NCBI GenBank assembly: GCA_905176665.1
Contig: CAJINA010000189.1
Coordinates: forward strand, 140,747 to 204,746
Length of the DNA: 64,000 bases
DNA from: Olavius algarvensis Delta 4 endosymbiont
GTDB taxonomy: Bacteria > Desulfobacterota > Desulfobacteria > Desulfobacterales > CAJINA01
Direction of reading: 5' to 3'
Below, piece by piece: positions 26,823 through 36,272 of this stretch. The notes under the pieces are model-generated. The model searched no databases. It was not told where the DNA came from and worked only from the letters and a program-made list of their open reading frames with translations. Position numbers and translations under genes: made by a program. Position 1 is the first letter of the stretch. Every line of letters begins with the position of its first letter.

Positions 26823-27476
26823 TTATTCCGATGCCTTGCAGGTTGCCAACAGAACCACGCCATCTGCCACGCGACTGATTAGCCGATGTTCATAGGCAAG
26901 ACGCCCGCGCCCCTCGAAAAATTCGTCGAAGCCTTTCAGGCCATCAATCCGTTCCGACCCGTAGCGCTGTTCATGCGGGAAATACTGGTGAATACCAAGC
27001 ACGCCGTTATCCTGCAGCCCCCGCTCGATCTTATTAAAAGCGCCGTCCAGATCTTCCAGGAGATACCAGAGGATTTCCGCCATTACGATCAGATCGAATT
27101 TACCCAAAAACCCCAGGTCATCGGTCAGAATATTGCCGCAGACAAATTCAATATGCGGATAGCGGGCCCGGGCCTGTTCCACAGCCTTCGGGGCAATGTC
27201 GCAGCCGACGATCTCGGTTGGATTCTGCCGGTGCATGAGTTCGGTCATACCCCCGAGACCGCAACCCAGATCCAGAGTTCGCCTGAATTGCCGTTCGTGA
27301 AACAATAGATCGCAAAATAAGCGGTTGTGCAGCGAATCGCGATGCGCGAAACACCCCCAGGGGTCATCCAGATCACGGTACATCTGCTCAAATTCGCCCC
27401 GAAAGGCGGCGCTTTCCGGATCCAGCCAATACTCGGTGCAGGATTTATACTTCGTGTCGCGCTTTTCGCCGGTCAT
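26823..27476 (-). CDS. SAM-dependent methyltransferase (class I)
   Basis: A 217-residue class I methyltransferase. Motif I is TLDLGCGLGGMTE (residues about 67-79), then VGCDIAPKAVEQAR (acidic residue for SAM ribose), and FDLIVMAEILWYL with motif II. The N-terminus FRGEFEQMYRDLDDPWG resembles NodS-type methyltransferases, which methylate sugar amino groups. It lies between the alcohol dehydrogenase and the CBS-epimerase and probably methylates a sugar of the same branch. Target atom unknown. Confidence 0.83.
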   Translation of the reverse strand: MTGEKRDTKYKSCTEYWLDPESAAFRGEFEQMYRDLDDPWGCFAHRDSLHNRLFCDLLFHERQFRRTLDLGCGLGGMTELMHRQNPTEIVGCDIAPKAVEQARARYPHIEFVCGNILTDDLGFLGKFDLIVMAEILWYLLEDLDGAFNKIERGLQDNGVLGIHQYFPHEQRYGSERIDGLKGFDEFFEGRGRLAYEHRLISRVADGVVLLATCKASE

Positions 27477-27483
27477 ATCGCCC

Positions 27484-28659
27484 TCAGGGCCGGCCCAGAT
27501 GCTGCCGGAGCATGTCTACCGCATCCCGCTGGGCAGAAAAAGGTACCGGGTTCTGGTCGAAGGCGGCCTGCAGATTGTGAATGTCCGGCAGGATCGTCTC
27601 CAGCCTCTCCGGTGTAACGCCCCACTGGGAAAGATCCCGGGGGACATTCAGCTGCCGGCACAGATCCGTCAGCAGGTCGGCAAACACTTCATTTTTTCGT
27701 TGCCGATCCGTTTCACCATCATTGGCCACCAGATCGTATAGCTCGGCATATTCCTGATAGCCGGCCGCCACGTTATACTTGACCACGGCCGAAATGAAAA
27801 TACCGCCGCAGATGCCGTGCGGAATCTTGAAATGGACTCCCAGCGGGTAAGACAACGCCCCGGCGATGCCGGAGCCAGAGTTGAACAGGGCCGCCGCCGC
27901 CAGGTAGGCCCCCAGCAGGATTTCCTGACGCATTTCCACATTGTCCGGTTCCTCTACCAGGCAGGGAAGCGCGCGGTAAAGGGTTAAGAAAGCCTGGCTG
28001 CTGAACACCCGGATCAGGCGATTGGCATTCTTGCACATGTAGCTCTCCAGGGAGTGGGCCACTGCATCCAGACCGGCCGACAGGGCTACCGAAGGCGGAC
28101 AACTCAATGTCCATTCGGCATCCAGGAACGCATGGGTGGCGTGCATGTGCAGTCCATTGATACCCAGCTTTTTCTTTTGCGCTTTATCGGTGAAGACGGC
28201 ATTGATCGTGACCTCACTGCCAGTTCCCGCGGTGGTGGGAATGGCGATCGTGGGAACCCCGGGTGTCTTCACCAGGTCAAATCCGCGATAGTCGATACTC
28301 CGACCGGGATTGGTCAACAGCACCGCCACGGCCTTGGCAATATCGAGACAACTGCCGCCGCCGATTCCAATCACGGCATCTACCTTGTTCAAGGCTCGCG
28401 CCGCGGCTGTCACCGCATCCAGATAGTCATAATCCGGCTCTTCGGTTCCGCGCAGGGTTTCCACATGGACCGTGCGACTGTTGGCTTTGATCAACTCCAG
28501 AATCTCGGCGTAATAAGCAGAGGATTCAGCGCAACCATTATCCACCAGCACAAGGCAGCAGGCGTAGCCATTGGCTTTGAGCAGGTCGCCCAGTCCGCGG
28601 GTTTTACCGAGCCCGTAATGCAGCCGGGTGGCCAGTTGAAAGAAAAAATCCGTTTTCAT
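27484..28659 (-). CDS. Iron-containing alcohol dehydrogenase-like enzyme
   Basis: A 391-residue group III alcohol dehydrogenase. It has VIGIGGGSCLDIAKA (NAD loop, residues about 95-109), IPTTAGTGSEVT and the metal-binding His region HSLESYMC, then PHGICGG. The start ATG overlaps the upstream CBS-nucleotidyltransferase stop by four bases. Alcohol dehydrogenases of this type occur in some nonulosonate and phosphonate loci, where they oxidise or reduce a small aldehyde. Role in this glycan is not established. Confidence 0.85.
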   Translation of the reverse strand: MKTDFFFQLATRLHYGLGKTRGLGDLLKANGYACCLVLVDNGCAESSAYYAEILELIKANSRTVHVETLRGTEEPDYDYLDAVTAAARALNKVDAVIGIGGGSCLDIAKAVAVLLTNPGRSIDYRGFDLVKTPGVPTIAIPTTAGTGSEVTINAVFTDKAQKKKLGINGLHMHATHAFLDAEWTLSCPPSVALSAGLDAVAHSLESYMCKNANRLIRVFSSQAFLTLYRALPCLVEEPDNVEMRQEILLGAYLAAAALFNSGSGIAGALSYPLGVHFKIPHGICGGIFISAVVKYNVAAGYQEYAELYDLVANDGETDRQRKNEVFADLLTDLCRQLNVPRDLSQWGVTPERLETILPDIHNLQAAFDQNPVPFSAQRDAVDMLRQHLGRP

Positions 28660-29726
28660 TTTACTTCCTTGTCATTGTTAAATTCTAAACGATAATCACC
28701 ATTGGCCAACTGATAGTCCCCGACTTGACCGATGTCGCGCCAGTATTCACGAATCGGAAATGCAGCCGGCCGCTCGTCGTGTGCCAGCAGCCGATCAAAG
28801 AGATGCGTCATGTCAAAACGCCCTTCTCCCGGTATCAGCTCCAGGGTTTGTGGTTCCAGGACGTAAATACCGGCATTGATGAAAAATATCTGAGTGGGTT
28901 TTTCTTCCAGTTTCACCAGCCGGTAGCGGTCGATTTCAGCGACCCCGAAGGGTACTTCCACGTTGTATTCCCGAACGCACATGGTTGCCTGGCACCGACA
29001 TTCTTTATGAAATTCGAGAAGGTTGTTGAAATTGATCTTCGTCAATAAGTCACCATTCATGACGATGAGCGGATCGGCCGGTATCCCTGGCAGGAGCCGG
29101 AGGGCACCGGCGGTACCCAGCGTTTCCTTTTCCCGCAGGTATTCTATCCGGACATCCCACTGGCGGCCGTCTCCGAAATGGTTCTCGATCATCTGGCGTT
29201 TATAGTTCACCGAAATAAAAAACCGTCTGAAGCCATGGTCAATGAAGCTTTTAATAATTGTTTCCAGGATAGCCTGTCCGCCGACCTTCAAAAGTGGCTT
29301 GGGGCAGTCATCAGTGAGCGGACGCAGGCGGGTGCCCAGGCCGCCGGCCATCAACACCACCCAGTTGTCCTTCGGCTGGACCTGCAGTAGATCCATCAGC
29401 ACCCTGAGACCGACCACGACGCCGTCCGAGTCGATTAACGGAATTTGCTTCAGATCCTTCCGTCGCATGGTGTCCAACAGCTTTTCCCGGTCATCGTAGA
29501 TGCTAGCCGTCGTAGGTGGGGTGAACATCGCCCTATCGACCGAGTCCTCCAGCGACACCTTGCTCAAAATAGCCCGCCGGATATCGCCGTCGGTGATCGT
29601 GCCCAGCAACCGCCCCATGTCATCCACCACCAGGGCAATCTGCAGGGCGCCGCTGTCCAGTACTTCCATAGCTTCCAACAGCGTCGCATCCGCGTTAATC
29701 AAGGTTTTTTTCCAATCTTTCATCAT
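28656..29726 (-). CDS. ptmE: CBS-domain nucleotidyltransferase (PtmE/LegX-like, probable GlcN-1-P guanylyltransferase)
   Basis: A 356-residue protein with two CBS repeats (residues 1-120: VVDDMGRLLGTITDGDIRRAIL) followed by a nucleotidyltransferase domain: VVLMAGGLGTRLRPLT (residues about 125-140), CPKPLLKVG and VMNGDLLTKINF. This is the PtmE layout of Campylobacter, which guanylates glucosamine-1-phosphate at the start of the GDP-linked legionaminic pathway. It follows NeuC and NeuB genes, supporting that role. PtmE specificity is known for Campylobacter and inferred here. Confidence 0.85.
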   Translation of the reverse strand: MMKDWKKTLINADATLLEAMEVLDSGALQIALVVDDMGRLLGTITDGDIRRAILSKVSLEDSVDRAMFTPPTTASIYDDREKLLDTMRRKDLKQIPLIDSDGVVVGLRVLMDLLQVQPKDNWVVLMAGGLGTRLRPLTDDCPKPLLKVGGQAILETIIKSFIDHGFRRFFISVNYKRQMIENHFGDGRQWDVRIEYLREKETLGTAGALRLLPGIPADPLIVMNGDLLTKINFNNLLEFHKECRCQATMCVREYNVEVPFGVAEIDRYRLVKLEEKPTQIFFINAGIYVLEPQTLELIPGEGRFDMTHLFDRLLAHDERPAAFPIREYWRDIGQVGDYQLANGDYRLEFNNDKEVK

Positions 29727-29731
29727 GTCGA

Positions 29732-30913
29732 TTAAGCTCCGGAACCCGGCACGGCGTCGTGAAACCGCTTGTTGACGAGCATGTCCAACCTACAGGTTTT
29801 CAGTATCTGTTTGATAGAGCCCGCCGTATCGGACTTTTCATAGGGATTCTCCGATCCCACCAGCTGTCTCTTGAATTGTGGATCCAGGGCTTTCGCTATG
29901 GCCCGTTTTAGGCCGTTCAGTTCGCAGGCGGTATCCACCACATTCGCACAGCGGACCCGGCCGTCCTGCCGACTGCCGATATTGACGGTCGGGAGTTTAA
30001 ATACAGGCGTCTCAATGATGCCGCTGGATGAATTGCCGATCGCGGCGACGGCATATTGCAGGGCGCTGAGGTAACGCTGGGCACCCAGGGACATATGAAA
30101 ACACCCAGGTTGTTTTTTGGATAGCAGGTGTTCATCGATAGCCTGATTGATCGCGCGGCCGCCCGGGTCGGCATTGGCGCCGGTGAAGACCCAGAAAATG
30201 TTTTGAAATTTTGTAAGGACTGTCAACAAGCACTGGATTTGCTCTACAGGATGTTGTTTTTCCAGGGTGGCCGGATGGTAAGTGACCAGTCCATAAGGCA
30301 TCCCGCCGGGCACGCCGAGAGCGTCTCTTACCGCCTCCTCCGACATAAGGTCCCGCTGCTTGATATTGGCAACGCCCAGCGCTCCGGCATTGATCACGCG
30401 CGCCGGATCCTCCCCCATCTGGATAACCCGCCGCCGATAGACTTCGGTGCTGGTGAAATGCAGATGGCTCATTTTGGTAACCGCATGCCGGATGCTGTCA
30501 TCGACCGCCCCCCGGGTAACTTCACCGCCGTGGATATGGGCCAACGGGACTTTGAACATGACAGCAGCGGAAATGACCGCCAGCAATTCAAAACGGTCGC
30601 CCAGCAACACCAGGACATCCGGGGTGAGTTCGGCCAGTGCGTCGGCAAAGCCGCTGGTGGCTGTCCCGATCGCCCTTCCAATTGCAGTTGGCGTATCATC
30701 CAAAACCGGCATGGGCACCATTTTGTCGATCACAAAACCATCATTCTCAATTTCGCTGCGTGTCAGACCATGTTCGGGTGAAAGATGGGTCCCGGTGGCG
30801 ATAATCTGCAATTGCAGGTCACTGTCACTTTTTATCGCCCGCATGAGGCCGGCCAGCAAGCCGTACTCGGCCCGGGTCGCAGTTACGACACAGGTTTTAC
30901 GTTTCGAGGTCAA
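29732..30913 (-). CDS. neuC: UDP/GDP-sugar 2-epimerase (hydrolysing), NeuC/LegG type, set A
   Basis: About 393 residues. I place the start at the TTG at 30913, which has AGGA five bases ahead and overlaps neuB by 17 bases; upstream ATG codons lie deeper inside neuB. Motifs: TATRAEYGLL near the N-terminus (NeuC signature), LVLLGDRFELLA, HIHGGEVTRGAVDD and GNSSSGIIETP. The hydrolysing enzyme removes the nucleotide and inverts C2, giving a mannose-configured amino sugar for NeuB. It sits directly between neuB and the PtmE-like gene, as in legionaminic loci. Confidence 0.9.
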   Translation of the reverse strand: MTSKRKTCVVTATRAEYGLLAGLMRAIKSDSDLQLQIIATGTHLSPEHGLTRSEIENDGFVIDKMVPMPVLDDTPTAIGRAIGTATSGFADALAELTPDVLVLLGDRFELLAVISAAVMFKVPLAHIHGGEVTRGAVDDSIRHAVTKMSHLHFTSTEVYRRRVIQMGEDPARVINAGALGVANIKQRDLMSEEAVRDALGVPGGMPYGLVTYHPATLEKQHPVEQIQCLLTVLTKFQNIFWVFTGANADPGGRAINQAIDEHLLSKKQPGCFHMSLGAQRYLSALQYAVAAIGNSSSGIIETPVFKLPTVNIGSRQDGRVRCANVVDTACELNGLKRAIAKALDPQFKRQLVGSENPYEKSDTAGSIKQILKTCRLDMLVNKRFHDAVPGSGA

Positions 30914-31967
30914 GAATATCCTGCAAGTCCTGGACTGTAAGCGGCTCATCGTACCCATATTTACGGTTTGCCGTCCGTCCCAACACGCGGTCCCAAAGCA
31001 TCGGGCTCACACCGGTTCCCGGCCGTTTAATCGCCAGGTTCTCTATAGTGAAGTGTTCCCCCGGGTTGATGGGGCAGGCCGCTACGATGCTCTTACGGGC
31101 CACGGGGCGATTCTCACGTTCACTGTCCGTCATCCGTTTGGTCTGGGTACCGAGGGCTTTCTCCGTTCGCCGTATCGAAAGGACCATTTCGGTCAGCTCT
31201 GAGGGAACGAGGGACGCCTTGTGGTCCGGGCCGGGCAAATCACGATCCAAAGTAAAATGTTTTTCGATCACCCGCGCACCCATTGCCACCGCCGCAACCG
31301 GCACAGTGATGCCCATGGTATGGTCGGAATACCCTACCTGCACGTTGAAAGTGCGGGCAATGGTCTCCATTGCACGTAAATTGACATCCTCCCAAGGTGT
31401 CGGATAAGCGGTTGTGCAATGTAAAACCGTAATACGGTTTATGGGCGTTCCGGCAGCGATCAGGACCTCCAGGGCGGCACCGATTTCTTCCAAAGTCGCC
31501 ATGCCCGTGGAAAGCAATATTTCTTTGCCGAAGGCGCCGATCTTGCGCAGATACGGCAGGTTTTCGATCTCCCCGGACGGAATTTTGTAAAGGACCGGAT
31601 CCAGTTCCCTGAGCAGGTCGAGGCTTGTTAGATCAAACGCCGTGCTGAGAAAACAAATCCCTGCCCCTTCACAGGCGCTTTTCAAGTCCCTGAATTGATC
31701 AGCGCTGAATTCCAGGGCTCGCAGCATCTCCAGTTGGCTTTCAGCCGGATCCGTCACCGACTGCTGATAGCCTGCCTTGGGTGCTGCCGGGGATGCCAGT
31801 TCGGTTGCCTTGAATGTTTGGAATTTGATGGCATCGGCCCCGGCCTGCCGGGCAACCTGGATCATCTCCAGGGCACGTTCAAGGCTGCCGTTATGATTCA
31901 CCCCGGCCTCTGCAATAATTAGGGTGGAATTTCGCTTGGAATCACTGGGCATGGCAGAAGTGTTCAT
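30897..31967 (-). CDS. neuB: Nonulosonic acid synthase (NeuB/LegI type), set A
   Basis: A 356-residue synthase that condenses phosphoenolpyruvate with a 6-carbon amino sugar to give a 9-carbon acid. The barrel opens with IIAEAGVNHNGSLE (residues about 17-30) and DAIKFQTFKA, then YKIPSGEIEN, LLSTGMAT and VGYSDHTMG. IEKHFTLDRDLPGPDHKAS carries the signature at the barrel end. A C-terminal antifreeze-like (SAF) domain starts near 290 and ends with AIKRPGTGVSP. The second copy at 53541 shares all these motifs. Confidence 0.92.
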   Translation of the reverse strand: MNTSAMPSDSKRNSTLIIAEAGVNHNGSLERALEMIQVARQAGADAIKFQTFKATELASPAAPKAGYQQSVTDPAESQLEMLRALEFSADQFRDLKSACEGAGICFLSTAFDLTSLDLLRELDPVLYKIPSGEIENLPYLRKIGAFGKEILLSTGMATLEEIGAALEVLIAAGTPINRITVLHCTTAYPTPWEDVNLRAMETIARTFNVQVGYSDHTMGITVPVAAVAMGARVIEKHFTLDRDLPGPDHKASLVPSELTEMVLSIRRTEKALGTQTKRMTDSERENRPVARKSIVAACPINPGEHFTIENLAIKRPGTGVSPMLWDRVLGRTANRKYGYDEPLTVQDLQDILDLET

Positions 31968-31973
31968 ATTGTT

Positions 31974-32567
31974 TCAGTCGACATCGGTCATGAAACGTTG
32001 TCCAGCCGGGAGAACCCGGCCACTGCCGATGGTAATGTTTTCGCGTAGTACGCTGCCGCTGCCCACGAAGGTTTCATCACCAACCTTAACCCCGCCGTTG
32101 ACGATTGCCCCGGTGGCGATATGGCAATGATCACCGACCACGCTGTCATGTTCGACCAGGGCCTTGTTGTTGATAATACAGTTGCAGCCAACCACAGCTC
32201 CGGCGTTTACCAAAGCCTGGTGCATGACCACGCTACCCTCTCCGATTTGCGCGTGGCGGGATACGTGGGCCAGTGGGGAAATAATTATGGGCAGTTCAGC
32301 GCCCAGTTGTTTGGCTTTCTGATAAAGTGCGATGCGACGCTCCGGTGATGGTATCTGGCCCAGGGTTATCAGGATTTGACAGCGTTTGCTGACCAGGGCT
32401 TTCAGGTCATCGTCCGTGCCAATAATCGCATGTCCCAGTACCGACCGGCCGACTTTGGCGGCCGTGTCCAGAATCCCGACGATCCGGTAGCCGGCCTGCA
32501 TCTCGATAACATCGATGCAGGCTTTACAATGGCCGCCGCCACCAATCAGGATCAGGTCAGGTTTCAT
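31974..32567 (-). CDS. Sugar O/N-acyltransferase, NeuD/LegH/PglD type, set A
   Basis: A 197-residue two-part protein. The N-terminal Rossmann-like part begins LILIGGGGHCKACIDVIE (residues 5-22), the PglD-type sugar-binding head. The C-terminal hexapeptide helix (from about residue 100) has HAQIGEGSVVMHQALVNAGAVVG and a likely catalytic His in VEHDSVVGDHC. It acetylates the amino group placed by the aminotransferase. The ATG overlaps the aminotransferase stop (ATGA). This is the expected LegH position of the nonulosonate route. Confidence 0.87.
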   Translation of the reverse strand: MKPDLILIGGGGHCKACIDVIEMQAGYRIVGILDTAAKVGRSVLGHAIIGTDDDLKALVSKRCQILITLGQIPSPERRIALYQKAKQLGAELPIIISPLAHVSRHAQIGEGSVVMHQALVNAGAVVGCNCIINNKALVEHDSVVGDHCHIATGAIVNGGVKVGDETFVGSGSVLRENITIGSGRVLPAGQRFMTDVD

Positions 32568-33712
32568 AGTCGGGCACTGCTGGGGATGTTGACAACCCGC
32601 TCGAACAACCAGCGGGTATGGGTTAAATCATCACACCGGGCGTTGCGGTACATGGGCATATCCACCGGAAGGCCCCAGAGCGGTCGGGTCATAACCCCCT
32701 GGTCGTTGGACGCCTGCAGGAACGCGTCCCGCTGCTCCCGGTTCGCCAGGATGATTGCGTTAAGCCAAAAATTTGAACGGCAACCGTCGGGTTCGTCCAT
32801 AAAATCTGCACCGGCGACAGCCATTTCATCGCGATAATCGGCCGCCAGATTCCGCTTGGCGGCAAGGATGTCGTCCAGATTTTCCATTTGGGCACAACCC
32901 AAAGCGGCATTGATATTCGGCATCCGATAATTATAGCCCACCTGGTCGTGGGAATAGTCCCAGCGATGGGGCACCTTGGCGGTAGTGGTTATATGCTTAG
33001 CCCGGTGCCCCAGTTCTTCGGAATCGGTGAGCACCATCCCGCCTCCGCCGGTGGTGATGGCCTTGTTGCCATTGAAACTCACAATGCCCAAACGTCCCAA
33101 TGTGCCGGTGTGCCGGGCTCCATACCAACTACCGATTGACTCGGCCGCGTCTTCCACCACGGGTACACCGAAATGATCGCATACCGCCAGTATCTCGCCC
33201 AGGTCAGCTGGATGTCCGAAGACATGCACCGGTACGCAAGCGGCAATGCGCTGTCCGGTGCGCCGATCACGGCAGGTCCCGTCATTCTGGACTTCGCACT
33301 GCGACTCCAGGAACTTTAGCAGTGCACGAGGGCTGAGAGCCGGCTGCTTTTTCTCGACATCCAAGAAAACCGGGGCCGCACCGCAGTAACTGATAGCGTT
33401 AGCAGTGGCGATAAAGGTCAGCGCCTGCGTGATCACGGCTTCTCCGGGAGTCACCCCGGCCAGCATAAGCGCTGTGTGTAAAGCCGCAGTTCCGTTCACG
33501 GTGGCCACTGCGAAATGCGCCCCGGTATAGCCGACAAAGACCTCTTCGAGGCGGTCCACATATTTACCGACGGAGGAAACAAATATGGAATCAATGCATT
33601 CTCCCAGATACTCTTTCTCACGTCCGCCGAATACAGGTTCGTGGAGCGGAATGAATTCCTGGTCCGGAAATTGGCCGCGAATGATGTCGATTATGGACTG
33701 GTTGGCGCTCAT
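32564..33712 (-). CDS. legC: DegT/DnrJ sugar aminotransferase (LegC-type), set A
   Basis: A 382-residue pyridoxal-phosphate aminotransferase that aminates a 4-keto sugar at C4. Motifs: FIPLHEPVFGGREKEYL at the N-terminus, VNGTAALH (phosphate loop), VPVHVFGHPAD, VVEDAAESIGSWY (Asp) and VSFNGNKAITTGGGGMV, with the Schiff-base Lys. The C-terminal half has GYNYRMPNINAALG, the substrate loop of the family. The ATGA overlaps link it to the SDR upstream and the acetyltransferase downstream. LegC assignment rests on order and motifs, not on similarity scores. Confidence 0.87.
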   Translation of the reverse strand: MSANQSIIDIIRGQFPDQEFIPLHEPVFGGREKEYLGECIDSIFVSSVGKYVDRLEEVFVGYTGAHFAVATVNGTAALHTALMLAGVTPGEAVITQALTFIATANAISYCGAAPVFLDVEKKQPALSPRALLKFLESQCEVQNDGTCRDRRTGQRIAACVPVHVFGHPADLGEILAVCDHFGVPVVEDAAESIGSWYGARHTGTLGRLGIVSFNGNKAITTGGGGMVLTDSEELGHRAKHITTTAKVPHRWDYSHDQVGYNYRMPNINAALGCAQMENLDDILAAKRNLAADYRDEMAVAGADFMDEPDGCRSNFWLNAIILANREQRDAFLQASNDQGVMTRPLWGLPVDMPMYRNARCDDLTHTRWLFERVVNIPSSARL

Positions 33713-34710
33713 GCCGGTCTCTGGTGGGGGATATTGTAATACTTCTGCTCTTCCGGGTCGGCAATGATCCCCTGGGTTATCACTTCTTTAATCTCGGCAA
33801 TGCCCTGGGGCACGGTTTTCGATATATTGAAACCAAGGACGTTCTTGGCTTTCTCAAAAGAAACCCGATAATCCCGGGGGTCATCCTCCTTGTAAACGTA
33901 TTCAATCTGTGCCGTCGGAATCTGGCGCAACAACTCGGTCGCGATCATTTTCTTGGTGTAATTCTCGGCGGTGTCACCGATATTGAACACATCATGGGCC
34001 ACCTTTTCAGGCGGCGCTTCCAATACCGCCTGGATCGCCCGCGAAAAATCACCGACATGGCAGTAAGGCCGCCAGAACTGCTCACCGAATATTTCCAGAA
34101 CCCGGCCCGACGCCAAGTCCTTGGTGAACTCATTGACCGTCAGATCAAAACGCATACGCGGCGACAGGCCGTAAACCGTGGAGAACCTAAGGGCCGTGGG
34201 AGCGAACGTTTCTTGACGGGGGATGGAATCCAGGAGGTAATGCTCAAATTCGACTTTCAACTCGGCGTACAAGGATACCGGTGCCAAGGGTGAATCTTCG
34301 TCCAGATACAGGTCTGGATCGGACATTTTGCCATAATTGCTGCACGTGGAGGCAAAGATAAAACGGGGAATGCCAGCTGCCTGACAGCTATCGATCAGGT
34401 GCAAAGAAGCGTCCAGGTTGACCCGGCGGGCAAGTTCAGGCTCACGCCCGCAGGCGGGATCGCCGACAATGGCCGCCAGATGCACGACCGCATGATAGTC
34501 CGCCTGCTGCAACACCCTGTCCACAGCAGGATAGTCGGTGATATCTATTTTGTGGAAGGCAAAACCCGGATGCGTCCAAATATCCAACAGGGAATCACCG
34601 CCGAATTTGAGGATATCCACGCAATCAACCTGAAAACCCGTGTTCAAAAGGGTCCGTAAGAGGCCGGACCCCACATAGCCGGCGCCGCCGGTCACCAAAA
34701 CTCTCTTCAA
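33709..34710 (-). CDS. NAD-dependent epimerase/dehydratase (WcaG-type SDR), possible LegB role in set A
   Basis: A 333-residue SDR starting at a TTG (34710) with GGAGG seven bases upstream. Motifs: VLVTGGAGYVGSGLL, HLAAIVGDPACGRE, FASTCSNYG and YAELK (YxxxK). It shares the GDPAC and RFDL...WRP patterns with the CBS-fused SDR at 25378. The order SDR, aminotransferase, acyltransferase, NeuB, NeuC matches the order of reactions in legionaminic synthesis, in which the first step is a 4,6-dehydratase (LegB). This protein does not look like a classic LegB, so the role is positional inference. Confidence 0.8.
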   Translation of the reverse strand: MKRVLVTGGAGYVGSGLLRTLLNTGFQVDCVDILKFGGDSLLDIWTHPGFAFHKIDITDYPAVDRVLQQADYHAVVHLAAIVGDPACGREPELARRVNLDASLHLIDSCQAAGIPRFIFASTCSNYGKMSDPDLYLDEDSPLAPVSLYAELKVEFEHYLLDSIPRQETFAPTALRFSTVYGLSPRMRFDLTVNEFTKDLASGRVLEIFGEQFWRPYCHVGDFSRAIQAVLEAPPEKVAHDVFNIGDTAENYTKKMIATELLRQIPTAQIEYVYKEDDPRDYRVSFEKAKNVLGFNISKTVPQGIAEIKEVITQGIIADPEEQKYYNIPHQRPA

Positions 34711-34745
34711 ATCACATCCTCCGCGTTAAATATTTAAGCCTACAA

Positions 34746-36272
34746 TTATACATTGAGCCAGGCCCGCAGCCGGGGAATCGGCAGGGCTCTGGACAGTATC
34801 TCCCGCAGTCGCGGTTTGATCTTTGGGGGTATCCATACCTTCAACGGATAGGTAACCAACAGGCGGACACAGGTGAAAAACAGTTTATGCTTGACGGCAT
34901 AATAAAATTGCACTTTGAAGGTTATCTGCTTGCCCCACAGGCGCCATTGCCGGTCGGGTACCCGGGTCAGATTGATCAAGGGTTCGCCCCCAATCCGGGC
35001 AACCGTTTCCAGATAGTGTTCGACATCGGGAATGAGGTTGTTTTCTTGGACGTATTCCCAGATAGGGGCTTCCGGCAATGGAATCAGGTAGTTCAGCGAG
35101 AAGTGCCGGATACCGGCCTGCTGCAAAAACGCGGTCGTTTCCGCAATGGTGTGTTCGTTCTCGCCGGGTGACCCGATAACGATCTGGACGGTGCTGTAAA
35201 TGCCCGCGGCCCGCGTCAACAGGGTTGCCCGCAGGTTCTGGGCCGGTGTCACGTTCTTGCGATATTCTTTTAGTATTTTGGGGGAGCCGGATTCCTGTCC
35301 GAAAAGCAAGTCGACACAACCGCTGCGATACATTTTGCGCAACATTGTGGTTGAAAGCCGATCCGCCCGCGCACTGGTGATATAGGCGATATCCTGGTCA
35401 CGCGCGATCAGGGTGTCGCAAAGCGCCAGCACCCATTTTTCATTGCCGTTGAATAGCTCATCGCGAAAAGATATGCCCTTTACCCCGAACTTCTCTTTAA
35501 GATAATCGATATGCCGAATAATGTAGTCGACGCTGTGTTTGCGATAGCCACGCTGCTGGCGATAGCAGAAAGAACATTTATTGGTACATCCCCGGGAGGA
35601 GACGATGGGTAAAAATGCCGGCACATCTTCCAGGCGGCGGGCAATATCGGCATACAGCCCCTAATCTTCCATATCGGCCCGGTAGGCGGCCAGAAAATTG
35701 TCACTCGCAAGCAGGTAATCCTCAATATCGATCAAGTGGTAAGGAGGAATCGGAATATCATCGAGATGTTTCACCTGGGGGCCCGGAGCATTGCGCTGAA
35801 CGCCGGTGGGGCCCAGGCAGGAGATGCCCAACACCGTTTGCCAGGGGCGACCGGACCTGATCCGTTCGATGACCTCCGGCAGGGTCAATTCGATTTCGCC
35901 ATGGAAGACGGCATCCACGGCCGTCCGGGTCAGCAGCAGGTCGAAGGCGGATGAAAGGGCTCCGCCGGCAATCTGGAAAATGTCCGGGTAATGGGTTTTG
36001 ATGCGCCGCGACAGCTTTTTGGTCCACATGTATGAAGTGGCAATCCCACCGAAACCGATCAGCTGCGGCTTGAAATCCTGTATCTCGCGTTGGAGCTCCG
36101 CCCAGCCGTAAGGATCATCCGTCGGTATTTTCTTCAGGTAGATATCGTATATGCGCACCTCGATGTTCATTTGTTCAAGCACACCGGCTACGTACAGCAG
36201 GCCGATGGGGATATCGTTCTCTCCTCCGGCCCAGCGAGAGGGCACGTGAATTAAAATAGCCCTGTCGATCAT
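34746..36272 (-). pseudogene. B12-binding-domain radical SAM protein with one in-frame TAG at 35661
   Basis: Two parts in the same frame, separated only by a TAG codon at 35661-35663. The upstream part (36272-35664, 203 codons) is a cobalamin-type domain with PIGLLYVAGVLEQ, IGFGGIATSY and FHGEIELTLPE. The downstream part continues without a gap (GLYADIARRLEDVPAFLP) into the radical SAM motif CTNKCSFC, FRDELFNG and GSPGENEHTI, to a TAA at 34746. Read through, the protein is 508 residues, normal for the family. A single substitution such as CAG to TAG explains the break, as would amber read-through. Two other genes nearby have the same kind of break (see findings). An internal start for the downstream half would lack the cobalamin domain. 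Confidence 0.8.
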
